DNA of 64,000 bases, taken from contig NZ_JBHULZ010000041.1 in assembly GCF_042684705.1 (NCBI RefSeq), positions 806,001 through 870,000 of the forward strand. The letters are read 5' to 3'. Shown in pieces: positions 32,496 to 41,624 of the stretch; the first letter of the stretch is position 1; each line of letters starts with the position of its first letter. The stretch is from Mesonia sediminis (GTDB taxonomy: Bacteria > Bacteroidota > Bacteroidia > Flavobacteriales > Flavobacteriaceae). The position numbers and the translations under genes were made by a program. The notes below the pieces were generated by a model, which was not told the origin of the DNA, did not search any database, and was given only the letters and a program-made list of their open reading frames with translations.

Positions 32496-32974
32496 TTCAA
32501 GCGCCATATTTCAAAGTTAAGTATTGCCGCAAAACCCACCCAGGCGATATAAGGTATTAATAGATAAGCTGCCAACGGACTCGCAACCTTAAACCATTTA
32601 AAAGTAAATAAGAGCACTACAAATAGGGCTAAGATTATCATAAAAGCAAAAAACGGACTTTGTACTCCAAAAAAGACAATAGACCAGGCAGTATTAAGTA
32701 AAAGTTGAAATCCAAAATGATAAATCGCTGTTTTCACCCAAATATGATGTAAGCCTCGATTTAAAACCAAACCCATTGCCACACCCATTAAAATATAAAG
32801 TAACATCCATACAGGAGCAAACAACCAAGCGGGAGGAGTAAAAGTTGGCTTGGTTAAATTAAAGTACCACGTATCTATAGAAGATTGCGTGACAATTGAG
32901 GCAATGAGTCCTACTAATAGACATACCATAACCGATAAAGAGATATATCGAATTTTTGAAAACATAGTGCTCAT
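32492..32974 (-). CDS. TspO/MBR family protein
   Basis: 160 residues with five transmembrane segments. Family motifs are clear: WYFNLTKPTFTPPAWLFAPVW after the first span, ILMGVAMGLV, and LLLNTAWSIVFFG with NxAWS. TspO proteins bind porphyrins and cholesterol-like ligands; tryptophan and asparagine residues lining the ligand pocket are present. It converges with the SBF gene, overlapping by 4 bases, and diverges from the mevalonate cluster promoter. Confidence 0.94.
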   Translation of the reverse strand: MSTMFSKIRYISLSVMVCLLVGLIASIVTQSSIDTWYFNLTKPTFTPPAWLFAPVWMLLYILMGVAMGLVLNRGLHHIWVKTAIYHFGFQLLLNTAWSIVFFGVQSPFFAFMIILALFVVLLFTFKWFKVASPLAAYLLIPYIAWVGFAAILNFEIWRLN

Positions 32975-33016
32975 TTTGATTTTAAATTTAGAAATTAATT
33001 TTTAATAAGCATAATA

Positions 33017-33042
33017 TTGACATACTTAGATTAGTATATTTG
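33017..33042 (+). promoter_or_regulatory. Putative promoter of the mevalonate cluster
   Basis: TTGACA begins at 33017, followed 15 bases after TTG by TATATTTG at 33035-33042. The -7 box is a perfect match, the spacing is a little short. Because the box covers the GTG at 33042, translation of mvaD must begin downstream. Confidence 0.5.
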
Positions 33043-33056
33043 TGAAAAAAAGAAAA

Positions 33057-34139
33057 ATGGTTCAAGAAGAATTTTGCTGTCCTACCTTTAACTTACCCGA
33101 AAAGGGAGTTCATTCTTGGCAAGCACCTAGCAATATTGCTTTAATTAAATATTGGGGGAAGTATGGTTTACAATTGCCTAAAAATGCGTCTTTAAGTTTT
33201 ACTCTATCTGCTTGCCAAACACAGACCAAAGTGATTTACACCAAGCAGAAACAAGCAGATAAGTTTAGTTTCAAGGTATTTTTAAAGGGAGAACATGCCC
33301 CTAGTTTTGAACCAAAAGTAGCCACCTTTCTTGAAAGAATTGAAGCTTATCTTCCATTTTTAAGAAATTATCATTTTGATATTTATACGCAAAACACATT
33401 TCCTCACAGTAGTGGGATCGCGTCTTCGGCTAGTGGTTTAGCTGCATTAGCTTGCTGTTTGCTAAGTATTGAGAAAGAGCACAACCCAGAGCTAACAGAG
33501 GAAAAATTTGCAAAAAAAGCCTCTTTCCTAGCTCGATTAGGTTCTGGAAGTGCTGCACGTAGTATTACTGGCCCATTAATGTTATGGGGAGAACACCAAG
33601 GAACTGAGAAATCTAGTCAGTTATTTGCGATTCCTTACGAAGAGCCTTTAGATACTATATTTAGAGACTTTCAAGACACTATTTTACTGGTAGACCGTGG
33701 AAAAAAAGAGGTGAGCAGCACTTTAGGTCATAATTTGATGCTAAATCATCCCTATGCCGAGAATCGCTTTCAACAAGCTCAACACCAATTGAGTCAATTA
33801 AAAAAGGTTTTAAAAGAAGGTGATCTAAAGAATTTCACAAAAATAGTAGAAATGGAAGCGCTTGCATTGCACGCAATGATGATGACCAGCGATCCTTACT
33901 TTATCTTGATGAAACCCAATACTCTTGAAATAATTCATCGTATCTGGGCTTATAGAGAAGCCAATGATAGTGCAGTTTGCTTTACACTAGATGCGGGGGC
34001 AAATGTTCATTTACTATACCCTAAAAAAGAAAAAAAGAAAATTTTAGACTTTGTTAAGAACCAGTTAGTTGCATTTTGCGAAAAAGGACAGTATATTTGT
34101 GACGAAGTAGGTTTAGGCGCTTCTGTTATTGAAAGTTAA
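33057..34139 (+). CDS. mvaD: Diphosphomevalonate decarboxylase
   Basis: 360 residues of the GHMP-kinase superfamily. Diagnostic segments are SNIALIKYWGKYG near the N-terminus, ATP loop PHSSGIASSASGLAALA, GSGSAARSITGPLMLWGE (catalytic Asp region is carried by the later ...DAGANVHLLYP segment) and the C-terminal TLDAGANVHLLY. It converts mevalonate 5-diphosphate to isopentenyl diphosphate, the last step of the mevalonate route. The ATG at 33057 is used; the GTG at 33042 lies in the promoter box. It leads an apparent operon with a second GHMP kinase 20 bases downstream and a UbiA prenyltransferase. Confidence 0.93.
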   Translation: MVQEEFCCPTFNLPEKGVHSWQAPSNIALIKYWGKYGLQLPKNASLSFTLSACQTQTKVIYTKQKQADKFSFKVFLKGEHAPSFEPKVATFLERIEAYLPFLRNYHFDIYTQNTFPHSSGIASSASGLAALACCLLSIEKEHNPELTEEKFAKKASFLARLGSGSAARSITGPLMLWGEHQGTEKSSQLFAIPYEEPLDTIFRDFQDTILLVDRGKKEVSSTLGHNLMLNHPYAENRFQQAQHQLSQLKKVLKEGDLKNFTKIVEMEALALHAMMMTSDPYFILMKPNTLEIIHRIWAYREANDSAVCFTLDAGANVHLLYPKKEKKKILDFVKNQLVAFCEKGQYICDEVGLGASVIES

Positions 34140-34159
34140 TAGACCGAAAACAACTATAT

Positions 34160-35095
34160 ATGAAAGGACCCTTATTCTATTCTAAAATTTTACTCTTTGG
34201 CGAGTACGGCATCATTAAAGACTCCAAAGGTCTTTCTATACCGTACAATTTTTACAAAGGTGCGCTCAAAAAAGAAGAAACCTTATCTTTAAGTCAACAA
34301 GCTTCAAATAAAAATCTAAGAAGATTTGCAGGTTATCTTGCTGAGATGCAAGAAGGAAATAATTTAGTGCGATTTGATTTAGATAAGTTTGAGCAGGATT
34401 TAGAGGAGGGTATGTATTTTGATAGCAGTATACCACAAGGCTATGGTGTAGGGAGCAGCGGAGCTTTAGTCGCTGCAATTTACGATCAATATGCTCTGAA
34501 TAAAATAACTGTTTTAGAAAACTTGAATCGTGAAAAATTGCAAAGTTTGAAAGCTATTTTTTCACAAATGGAGTCTTTCTTTCACGGTAAATCATCTGGA
34601 TTAGACCCTTTAAATAGTTACCTCAGCCTTCCTATTCTTATCAATTCTCAAGATCACGTAGAAGCTGCTGGTATTCCATCTCAATCTACCAATGGCAAAG
34701 GGGCGGTGTTCTTATTAGATAGCGGTATTGTAGGTGAAACAGCACCTATGGTTCATATTTTTATGGAAAATATGAAGCAAGAAGGGTTTAGAAAAATGCT
34801 AAAAGAAAAATTTGTAAAACATACAGATGCTTGCGTAGATGACTTTTTGAAGGGGGATGTGAAATCCTTGTTCAAAAACGTAAAACAGCTTTCTCATGTA
34901 GTTTTAGATAACTTTAAGCCAATGATACCTAAACAGTTTCATGAATTATGGAAAAAAGGAATTGATACTGGAAATTATTACCTAAAACTATGTGGTTCTG
35001 GAGGTGGAGGATACATTCTAGGTTTCACTGAAGACTTTGAGAAAGCTCAAAAAGAACTAAAAGACTATAAGCTAGAGGTGGTTTATAACTTTTAA
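34160..35095 (+). CDS. GHMP kinase, mevalonate kinase-like
   Basis: 311 residues. Start segment FYSKILLFGEYGIIKDSKGL, the glycine/serine ATP loop PQGYGVGSSGALVAAI and the C-terminal GSGGGGYILGF are the three GHMP-kinase motifs; SSGLDPLNSYL carries the usual aspartate region. Position beside mvaD makes mevalonate kinase the likely role, but phosphomevalonate kinase is possible, since no other kinase for this pathway lies in the window. It is separated from mvaD by 20 bases and from the UbiA gene by 3 bases. Confidence 0.85.
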   Translation: MKGPLFYSKILLFGEYGIIKDSKGLSIPYNFYKGALKKEETLSLSQQASNKNLRRFAGYLAEMQEGNNLVRFDLDKFEQDLEEGMYFDSSIPQGYGVGSSGALVAAIYDQYALNKITVLENLNREKLQSLKAIFSQMESFFHGKSSGLDPLNSYLSLPILINSQDHVEAAGIPSQSTNGKGAVFLLDSGIVGETAPMVHIFMENMKQEGFRKMLKEKFVKHTDACVDDFLKGDVKSLFKNVKQLSHVVLDNFKPMIPKQFHELWKKGIDTGNYYLKLCGSGGGGYILGFTEDFEKAQKELKDYKLEVVYNF

Positions 35096-35098
35096 ACC

Positions 35099-36007
35099 AT
35101 GAGTACCCCCGCTAAAAAAAAACGGTTTTTAAAGTGGGTAAGTTTGTTTTCTGTCGTACGAGGCTATAATATTCTATTATTAGCCTTAGCTCAGTATTTT
35201 GCTAGCATATATATACTTGCTCCACATATTCCAACACGTAAGGTGCTCTTTGATCCTAATCTATTTCTACTGGTGCTAGGCTCGAGTTTAGCTATAGCCT
35301 CTGGATATATTATTAACAATTTCTACGATAGTGAAAAAGATCTTATCAATAGACCTAATAAAACTTTTTTAGACAATTATATCAGTCAACGAACTAAACT
35401 AAGTGTATATTTTATTCTAAACTTCATTTCTGTAGTTTGTGTGAGCTATGTTTCATTTTCTTTGGTTCTTTTTTTCTCTGGATATATTTTCTTTTTGTGG
35501 TTTTATTCTCACAAACTTAAAAAGTATCCGTTTATCGGAAATTTAACCGCCTCTATATTGGCTGTTATTCCCTTTTTTGTCGTTTTTGTTTATTACAAAA
35601 ACTTTGACTTGGTTATTTTTATTCATGCAACCTTTTTGTTTTTAATTATTTCCATTAGAGAAATGGTCAAAGATTTAGAAAATCTAAAAGGCGATTTCAC
35701 CCAAAAATACCATACAATTCCGGTGGTTTATGGTATAAAATTTTCAAAATTTCTGATTAGTTTCTTAGTAGGATTAACCCTTATTCCAATACTTTTCCTG
35801 CTGTTTTATGATTTCAACATTGGGTATATGGATTACTATTTTGTTTTGAGCTTTCTCCTTTTGCTGCTTATGTTGCTTTTTTTATGGAAATCTACCACAC
35901 GATACCAATATATCTTAATTCATAATTTATTGAAGTTTATTCTAGTGGCAGGTGTTTTTTCTATTCTACTGATTGATGTAGACTTATTACTTAATAAATT
36001 ATTTTGA
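35099..36007 (+). CDS. UbiA-family prenyltransferase, (geranylgeranyl)glycerol-phosphate type
   Basis: 302 residues, about eight or nine membrane spans. The two aspartate-rich UbiA motifs are present: INNFYDSEKDLINRP (first, NxxxDxxxD) and REMVKDLENLKGDFTQK (second). The sequence looks like the group annotated as geranylgeranylglycerol-phosphate geranylgeranyltransferase, which in archaea makes ether lipids; the actual substrate here is unknown, and menaquinone-type prenyl transfer cannot be excluded. It is coupled to mevalonate genes that would supply the isoprenoid donor (3-base gap). Confidence 0.85.
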   Translation: MSTPAKKKRFLKWVSLFSVVRGYNILLLALAQYFASIYILAPHIPTRKVLFDPNLFLLVLGSSLAIASGYIINNFYDSEKDLINRPNKTFLDNYISQRTKLSVYFILNFISVVCVSYVSFSLVLFFSGYIFFLWFYSHKLKKYPFIGNLTASILAVIPFFVVFVYYKNFDLVIFIHATFLFLIISIREMVKDLENLKGDFTQKYHTIPVVYGIKFSKFLISFLVGLTLIPILFLLFYDFNIGYMDYYFVLSFLLLLLMLLFLWKSTTRYQYILIHNLLKFILVAGVFSILLIDVDLLLNKLF

Positions 36008-36113
36008 TATTTCCTTTACGGAAGAAACACATACGCCCTTTTTTAAACTTTTCCATTAAGCCCGTCTTTAATTCAAATTAAAATCTTGGTTACTAATTTT
36101 AAATGAAAAATAA

Positions 36114-37361
36114 TTAAATCTCTTGGCGTGCAGCGTCTAGACGAATGAAAATGAAAAGCAGAACCGTAAAGCCCCACAAGGAAGATCCGCCATAACTAAA
36201 AAAGGGCAACGGAATACCTACAGTAGGAAAAATACCGATAACCATTGCTACGTTAATAGCAAAATGTATAAATAGAATTCCGGCTACACTATAACCATAT
36301 ATTCGGCTAAATTGATTTTTCTGTCTTTCAGCCAAAACGATTAACCGAATAATTAAAATTACAAATAAGAGGGTTAGTGTTGCACTGCCTACAAACCCCC
36401 ATTCTTCTCCTACGGTGCTAAAGATATAATCGGTATGTTGTTCTGGCACAAAGCCTCCCTTGGTCTGCGTACCTTTTGTCCACCCTTTGCCCCACAAGCC
36501 TCCACTACCTATGGCTATTTCACTCTGGTCGGTATTATAACCAATTCCTTTGCTATCTACTTCTTTACCTAGCACAAGATTAAATCGGTCACGATGACGC
36601 TGCTCAAACACGTTTTCGAAAATATAATTAACCGATAGCGAAAACAATATCGCTAAGCCACCTAAAAACACATAGCGTGAAATATGTTTTCTTTTTTTCT
36701 TTCGATTGAAAAATAAAATTAACAGCGCTATACCTACAATACCCACACTCACCCATAAACTACCTACCGCTAAGGTAAAAACAAAAATAAAGAGTAAAGA
36801 AAAGCCTAAGATTAAATAGAGGCCAGACAGTCCCTCTCGATACAACGGAAAGAAAAAGGCCAAATACACCAAGGCACTACCAGGGTCGGGTTGCGGTATT
36901 ATAATGAGAGCCGGTAAAGCTATAATTAGAAATGCGCTTAATTGATTTTTAAAACTCTTTATATTGATTTGAATATCACTAAGATATTTAGCTAACGCTA
37001 ACGCAGTTGCAGCTTTGGCAAATTCACTAGGTTGCAAACTAAAACTCCCGAAACTATACCAAGAAGTTGCCCCCGAAATGGTTTTTCCAAAAATAAAAAG
37101 GCCCAATAAAGAAAGAAGCGATACCAAATAAATAATGCTTGAAAAACGATAATAAAATTTGGCTTCTAGCGAGAGCATGATTACAATTAATACTAGTGAT
37201 AAACCAATCCACAAAGCTTGTTTACCATAAATCTGGTTCATGTCAAAAAAGCCAGTGGCAGCATCGTTTAAACTAGCCGAATAAATATTAATCCACCCAA
37301 ATAAAACCAAAATGAGGTACAAAAAAATTGTAAACCAATCGGGTAAGAAGCTTTTCCCCAT
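36114..37361 (-). CDS. rodA: Rod shape-determining protein RodA
   Basis: 415 residues of the SEDS family with about ten spans. Family motifs include GATSWYSFGSFSLQPSEFAK, LIIIPQPDPGSALVYLAFF, the long extracellular loop with GGLWGKGWTKGTQTKGGFVPE and TDYIFSTVGEEWGFVG, and PFFSYGGSSLWGF near the C-terminus. RodA polymerises glycan strands for side-wall growth with PBP2. It is the last gene of the mre/mrd cluster, starting 1 base after the mrdA stop. Confidence 0.96.
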   Translation of the reverse strand: MGKSFLPDWFTIFLYLILVLFGWINIYSASLNDAATGFFDMNQIYGKQALWIGLSLVLIVIMLSLEAKFYYRFSSIIYLVSLLSLLGLFIFGKTISGATSWYSFGSFSLQPSEFAKAATALALAKYLSDIQINIKSFKNQLSAFLIIALPALIIIPQPDPGSALVYLAFFFPLYREGLSGLYLILGFSLLFIFVFTLAVGSLWVSVGIVGIALLILFFNRKKKRKHISRYVFLGGLAILFSLSVNYIFENVFEQRHRDRFNLVLGKEVDSKGIGYNTDQSEIAIGSGGLWGKGWTKGTQTKGGFVPEQHTDYIFSTVGEEWGFVGSATLTLLFVILIIRLIVLAERQKNQFSRIYGYSVAGILFIHFAINVAMVIGIFPTVGIPLPFFSYGGSSLWGFTVLLFIFIRLDAARQEI

Positions 37362-37362
37362 T

Positions 37363-39225
37363 TTACTGATTTATTTTAAATTCTTCTCCCGAATAGGGTT
37401 TTAAATACTCTTCTTCTAAGCTGTGAGTCAAAATCCATTGCTCCATATCTTTTCGTGTTATTTTGCCTTTGAGGTATTTCTCAATCATCAAACTAGCAAT
37501 TCTCCCCGCATAACGTGACCCCCAATAGCCATTTTCAACTATTACAGCAATTGCTATTTTAGGATCGTCTTTTGGTGCAAAAGCCACAAATAAGGAGTGG
37601 TCTGTAAGCTGAGTCCTTTTTCCGTCAATACGTGTAAAATTTTCAGCAGTCCCGGTCTTTCCGCAAATTTCTATATCGGGTATTTGCAAATATTTCGCCG
37701 TTCCTGAGGTATAAACTTGATGCATACCTTCAATAATAGGCTCAAAATGTTCTTTACTTATACTGGTCTTTTTCCTTTGCGTAAATTTCTCATCTTTAAT
37801 TGGCTCACCATCAATGGCTTTTAAAATATGTGGTGTGTAGTAATAGCCCCGGTTAGCAATTGCAGCAGTAAAATTTGCCATTTGAATAGGTGTAGCCAAT
37901 ATTTCTCCCTGCCCTATAGCATTTGACAAGGTATAGGTGGCCGCCCAACGCGTGTTAGGGTACCATTTATCATAATAATCTCCGTCTGGTATTCTTCCAG
38001 GCTGCCCTACTGGTAAATCATTTCCCAAATAATTTCCTAACCCAAAACTGCTTAGATGATTGTACCATACATCCATACCTTTGTGAGCGGTAGGGTATTT
38101 CTCTATAATTCTTCTGTAGGTTTTGGCAAAATAAGCATTGCAAGAATTAGCCAAAGCCGGAGTTAAGGCAAGCGGACTGGCATGGGCATGGCAACCCATT
38201 TTTGCATTTCTTCCGTAACGAAAACCATGTGAGCATGACTCCTTGGTATTTATATCGGTTACTCCTTCTTCTAGTGCCACCAATCCCGTTAGGGCCTTAA
38301 ATGGGGATCCTGGCGGATACATAGCTTGCAAACTTCTATTCAGCAGTGGCTTATTGATACTATCATAATACAATTTGGTATAATTTCCAGACCGTTTGCG
38401 CCCTACCAGCAAGTCAGGATCATAAAAAGGGGCGGTAACCACGCTGAGTAACTCCCCGGTTTTTGGCTCAATAGCCACAATACCTCCATGTTTATTTTGC
38501 ATTAATTTTTCGCCGTAAGCTTGAAGCTCTTGATCAAGCGTAAGCGTAATATCTTTCCCTTTTACCGATAGGGTATCATAAATACCATTTTTATAGGGCC
38601 CTATTTCTCGGTTAAACCGATCTTTTTGAACGTAGTTGACACCTTTAATACCGCGTAAAAGCGATTCATATTGTTTTTCAACGCCAGACCTACCAATTAA
38701 ATCACCTAACTTATAATAAGAACTTTCTTTAACTTCAGATTGAGTTACCTCTGAAATATAACCTAAAACACTCGCCGAATGAGCTACTTTGTAATCTCTC
38801 AAAGATCTCTTTTGAATATAAAACCCCTTGTATTTCCTCATTTTTTCTTTTAACAAGGCAAACTCATCTTGCGTTAATTGGGGAATAATAACCGATCGTA
38901 ATCTTGGGGAATAAACACGAGCTTTATCAAGTCGCTCAATCAGTTTTTCTTTGGTTATATTTAAAAGACTAGCTAATTCTAACGTGTCAAATGCCTTTAT
39001 TTCTCTAGGAATTACCATTACATCATAAGATGGCTGGTTAGCCACTAATAGGTTTCCTTCACGATCAAAGATATATCCACGCTGCGGGTAATCGTATTTA
39101 ATACTTACCGCATTATTTAGTGATAGCGCCTCATAAGAACTATCAATTACCTGTAAATATAATAGCCTAATCAAAAAGATCAAGCCAGTTAGACTTACTA
39201 AGATAATTGGAAAGAATTTTCTCAC
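37363..39225 (-). CDS. mrdA: Penicillin-binding protein 2
   Basis: 620 residues: a membrane anchor (about 5-22), a pedestal domain, and a transpeptidase domain. Active-site motifs are SPFK (MYPPGSPFKALTG), SCN (ANSCNAYF) and KTG (CGKTGTAENF). The protein cross-links peptidoglycan during cell elongation and pairs with RodA, encoded next. The start overlaps mreD by 4 bases. Confidence 0.96.
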   Translation of the reverse strand: MRKFFPIILVSLTGLIFLIRLLYLQVIDSSYEALSLNNAVSIKYDYPQRGYIFDREGNLLVANQPSYDVMVIPREIKAFDTLELASLLNITKEKLIERLDKARVYSPRLRSVIIPQLTQDEFALLKEKMRKYKGFYIQKRSLRDYKVAHSASVLGYISEVTQSEVKESSYYKLGDLIGRSGVEKQYESLLRGIKGVNYVQKDRFNREIGPYKNGIYDTLSVKGKDITLTLDQELQAYGEKLMQNKHGGIVAIEPKTGELLSVVTAPFYDPDLLVGRKRSGNYTKLYYDSINKPLLNRSLQAMYPPGSPFKALTGLVALEEGVTDINTKESCSHGFRYGRNAKMGCHAHASPLALTPALANSCNAYFAKTYRRIIEKYPTAHKGMDVWYNHLSSFGLGNYLGNDLPVGQPGRIPDGDYYDKWYPNTRWAATYTLSNAIGQGEILATPIQMANFTAAIANRGYYYTPHILKAIDGEPIKDEKFTQRKKTSISKEHFEPIIEGMHQVYTSGTAKYLQIPDIEICGKTGTAENFTRIDGKRTQLTDHSLFVAFAPKDDPKIAIAVIVENGYWGSRYAGRIASLMIEKYLKGKITRKDMEQWILTHSLEEEYLKPYSGEEFKINQ

Positions 39226-39725
39226 GTTTTTTTAGATTTAAAGATAAGCGTAATCAGTATAATAAATAGAAAAGTTAAAACACTAGAATAAATTGTTTTT
39301 TCTAAAATATCAAGCATTCTTTCTAAATTAAAATATTCTAGAAGGTATAAGACAAAATGATGCGTTAAAATCACTAAGCCAATATAAGATAGTCTTTGTG
39401 TAACGGGAGTCTGATTAAATTTTAAAGTATTTAATTCATAGCTAATACCAAATGCAAATCGCAATAAAAATGGACGTATATACGCTGCAAATACGCAAGC
39501 CGCGGCGTGCATCCCTCCTGTATCATCAAAAAAATCTAAACTTAGCCCTAACAAAAATGAAAGTAGCATTACTCTAGCATGACTTAAATTAAAGGGTAAT
39601 AGTATAATAAAAATGATATATACTTGAGGGTTAACAAATTCAAAGAGATTAATTTTATTAAAAATAAATATCTGTAATAAAACCAATAATATAAATCGTA
39701 TGCCATGCTTTAAAATTGTATTCAT
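39222..39725 (-). CDS. mreD: Rod shape-determining protein MreD
   Basis: 167 residues with five predicted membrane spans, size and hydrophobic profile as in Bacteroidota MreD, with the FLLGLSLDFFDDTGGMHAAA segment typical of the family. It bridges MreC and the elongasome. It overlaps both neighbours by 4 bases, so translation is coupled. The family call rests on position as well as sequence. Confidence 0.9.
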   Translation of the reverse strand: MNTILKHGIRFILLVLLQIFIFNKINLFEFVNPQVYIIFIILLPFNLSHARVMLLSFLLGLSLDFFDDTGGMHAAACVFAAYIRPFLLRFAFGISYELNTLKFNQTPVTQRLSYIGLVILTHHFVLYLLEYFNLERMLDILEKTIYSSVLTFLFIILITLIFKSKKT

Positions 39726-40531
39726 TCTAAGCTTTGTAAATCTGTTTTTTGCTTATTGTTAATGAAATAAACATAGTTCAAATTGGTCATATCGTTAAAC
39801 AAATGAACGTTTATGGTATAATAATTCTTACCTGGTTCGAGATCAAAACTAACGACCTTACCCACTGGTATGTTTGGCGGAAAAATTAACGAACGACCTT
39901 CTGTGGTTATGGTATCTCCTTTTTTTACCTCGGCTAGTCGAGGTATATCTTCGACCTGAATAATTTGTGGATTTTTACCATCCCAAGTTAGCGTACCAAA
40001 ATGATTGGATTTTTTTAATTTAACATTCACTGCTATTTGGGAATTTAAAATAGAAATAACCCTACTATGTTTCTGGGCAGTTTGCTCAACAATCCCTACA
40101 ATCCCTTTTTGTGTAATAACGCCAAAATCTACCTGAATACTATCTTTTTTGCCCTTATTAACCAACACGTAATTATCTAAATGACTATACCGATTTGCCA
40201 CTACACGGCCTGCTTTTAACTCATATATCGAATCGGCAATTCTAAACGTCTGGAGACCTTTTTCTTGCAAGGTCGCCTGTGCCTCTAAAAGTTGTTTTCT
40301 GAGCACTAAATTTTCTTCGACTAAAAGCTTATTATCTTCTTTTAACCTAAAATACTGATCTACACCGCTTAAGGTATTATAAATTCCTCCCGTTAGCCAA
40401 TTTGCAGATGAAACAAACTTACTTTTATGGTAAGAATGTGACTCTATGGTAAAAATTAAGGAGATACAAAACAACAACAAGAATAGCAGGGTATTCTTAT
40501 AAGATATAAGAAAATTGATTATTTGCTGCAT
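39722..40531 (-). CDS. mreC: Rod shape-determining protein MreC
   Basis: 269 residues: one N-terminal span (about 12-30), a periplasmic coiled coil (about 60-95, EDNKLLVEENLVLRKQLLEA), then two beta domains with NKGKKDSIQVDFGVITQKG, GIVGIVEQ and GDTITTEGRSLIFPPNIPVG, the family signature. It links MreB filaments to the wall enzymes. It lies 17 bases after mreB and overlaps mreD by 4 bases. Confidence 0.95.
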   Translation of the reverse strand: MQQIINFLISYKNTLLFLLLFCISLIFTIESHSYHKSKFVSSANWLTGGIYNTLSGVDQYFRLKEDNKLLVEENLVLRKQLLEAQATLQEKGLQTFRIADSIYELKAGRVVANRYSHLDNYVLVNKGKKDSIQVDFGVITQKGIVGIVEQTAQKHSRVISILNSQIAVNVKLKKSNHFGTLTWDGKNPQIIQVEDIPRLAEVKKGDTITTEGRSLIFPPNIPVGKVVSFDLEPGKNYYTINVHLFNDMTNLNYVYFINNKQKTDLQSLE

Positions 40532-40548
40532 TACATCTTTTTGCTATT

Positions 40549-41577
40549 TTATTTGATTAAAATACCTTTGAATTTATTAATATTTTTTAGCGTAATTCCT
40601 GTACCACGAACCACTGCGCGTAAAGGATCTTCAGCAATATAAACGGGAAGATCTGTTTTTAAAGAAAGTCTCTTATCTAGACCACGCAACATAGAACCTC
40701 CTCCGGCAAGGTAAACACCGGTATTGTAAATATCCGCAGCCAATTCGGGTGGGGTTTGCGATAAGGTTTCCATTACCGCATCTTCTATTCTTAATATTGA
40801 TTTATCTAAGGCCTTAGCAATTTCTCTGTAGGTAATATTCACTTGTTTTGGTTTTCCTGTTAACAAGTCTCTACCCTGAACATTCATTTCTTCTGGTGGG
40901 GCTTCGATATCTTCGGTTGCTGCTCCAATTTGAATTTTTATTTTCTCGGCAGTGCGTTCACCTACATACAGGTTATGTTGAGTTCGCATATAATATACGA
41001 TATCGTTGGTGAATACATCGCCAGCTACTTTAACTGATTTATCGCAAACAATTCCGCCTAAAGCGATAACAGCTATTTCTGTGGTACCTCCTCCTATATC
41101 TACAATCATATTACCCTTAGGCTGCATTATGTCTACGCCTATTCCTATAGCTGCTGCCATAGGCTCGTGAATAAGATAAACCTCTTTACCGTTAACTCGC
41201 TCTGCACTTTCTTTTACAGCACGCATCTCAACCTCTGTAATTCCAGAAGGTATACAAATCACCATGCGTAAAGCAGGCGTGAAAATTTTCTTTTTTAAAG
41301 CGGGTATTTCTTTAATAAACATAGTAAGCATTTGCTCACTTGCATCAAAATCGGCAATAACACCATCTTTTAAAGGCCTTATGGTTTTGATATTCTCGTG
41401 GGTCTTACCTTGCATCATCGCGGCTTCTTTACCCGCTGCAATTATTTTTTTAGAGGTTCTATCTCTAGCAACAATAGAGGGGCTATCTACTACCACTTTA
41501 TCGTTATGAATAACCAAAGTATTTGCCGTACCTAAGTCAATTGCAATATCTTCAGTAAGAAAATCAAAAAATCCCAT
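40549..41577 (-). CDS. mreB: Rod shape-determining actin homologue MreB
   Basis: 342 residues, actin fold. Phosphate-1 loop IDLGTANTLV near the start, phosphate-2 IVDIGGGTTEIAVI near 160 and adenosine motif GGGSMLRGLD near 290 are conserved, as is the N-terminal amphipathic/FFDFL segment. It polymerises on the inner membrane and guides elongation. It heads mreBCD-mrdA-rodA, 48 bases downstream of the purH stop. Confidence 0.97.
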   Translation of the reverse strand: MGFFDFLTEDIAIDLGTANTLVIHNDKVVVDSPSIVARDRTSKKIIAAGKEAAMMQGKTHENIKTIRPLKDGVIADFDASEQMLTMFIKEIPALKKKIFTPALRMVICIPSGITEVEMRAVKESAERVNGKEVYLIHEPMAAAIGIGVDIMQPKGNMIVDIGGGTTEIAVIALGGIVCDKSVKVAGDVFTNDIVYYMRTQHNLYVGERTAEKIKIQIGAATEDIEAPPEEMNVQGRDLLTGKPKQVNITYREIAKALDKSILRIEDAVMETLSQTPPELAADIYNTGVYLAGGGSMLRGLDKRLSLKTDLPVYIAEDPLRAVVRGTGITLKNINKFKGILIK

Positions 41578-41597
41578 AATTTAGTTCTCTGCGCTTT

Positions 41598-41618
41598 AAA
41601 AAAATCGGTCAACCGATT
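41598..41618 (-). terminator. Probable terminator between purH and mreB
   Basis: On the minus strand AATCGG, a four-base loop and CCGATT are followed by TTTTTTTAAAG. It lies 7 bases after the purH stop and could separate or attenuate read-through into mreB. Confidence 0.55.
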
Positions 41619-41624
41619 ACAAAA

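Noticed and set aside
33042..33056. GTG start for mvaD giving five extra residues
   Set aside because: The GTG is the last base of the TATATTTG -7 box, so it would precede the transcription start.
41598..41618. Regulatory site for mreB (operator)
   Set aside because: The inverted repeat is followed by a T-run in the minus orientation and directly follows purH, so a terminator is the simpler reading.
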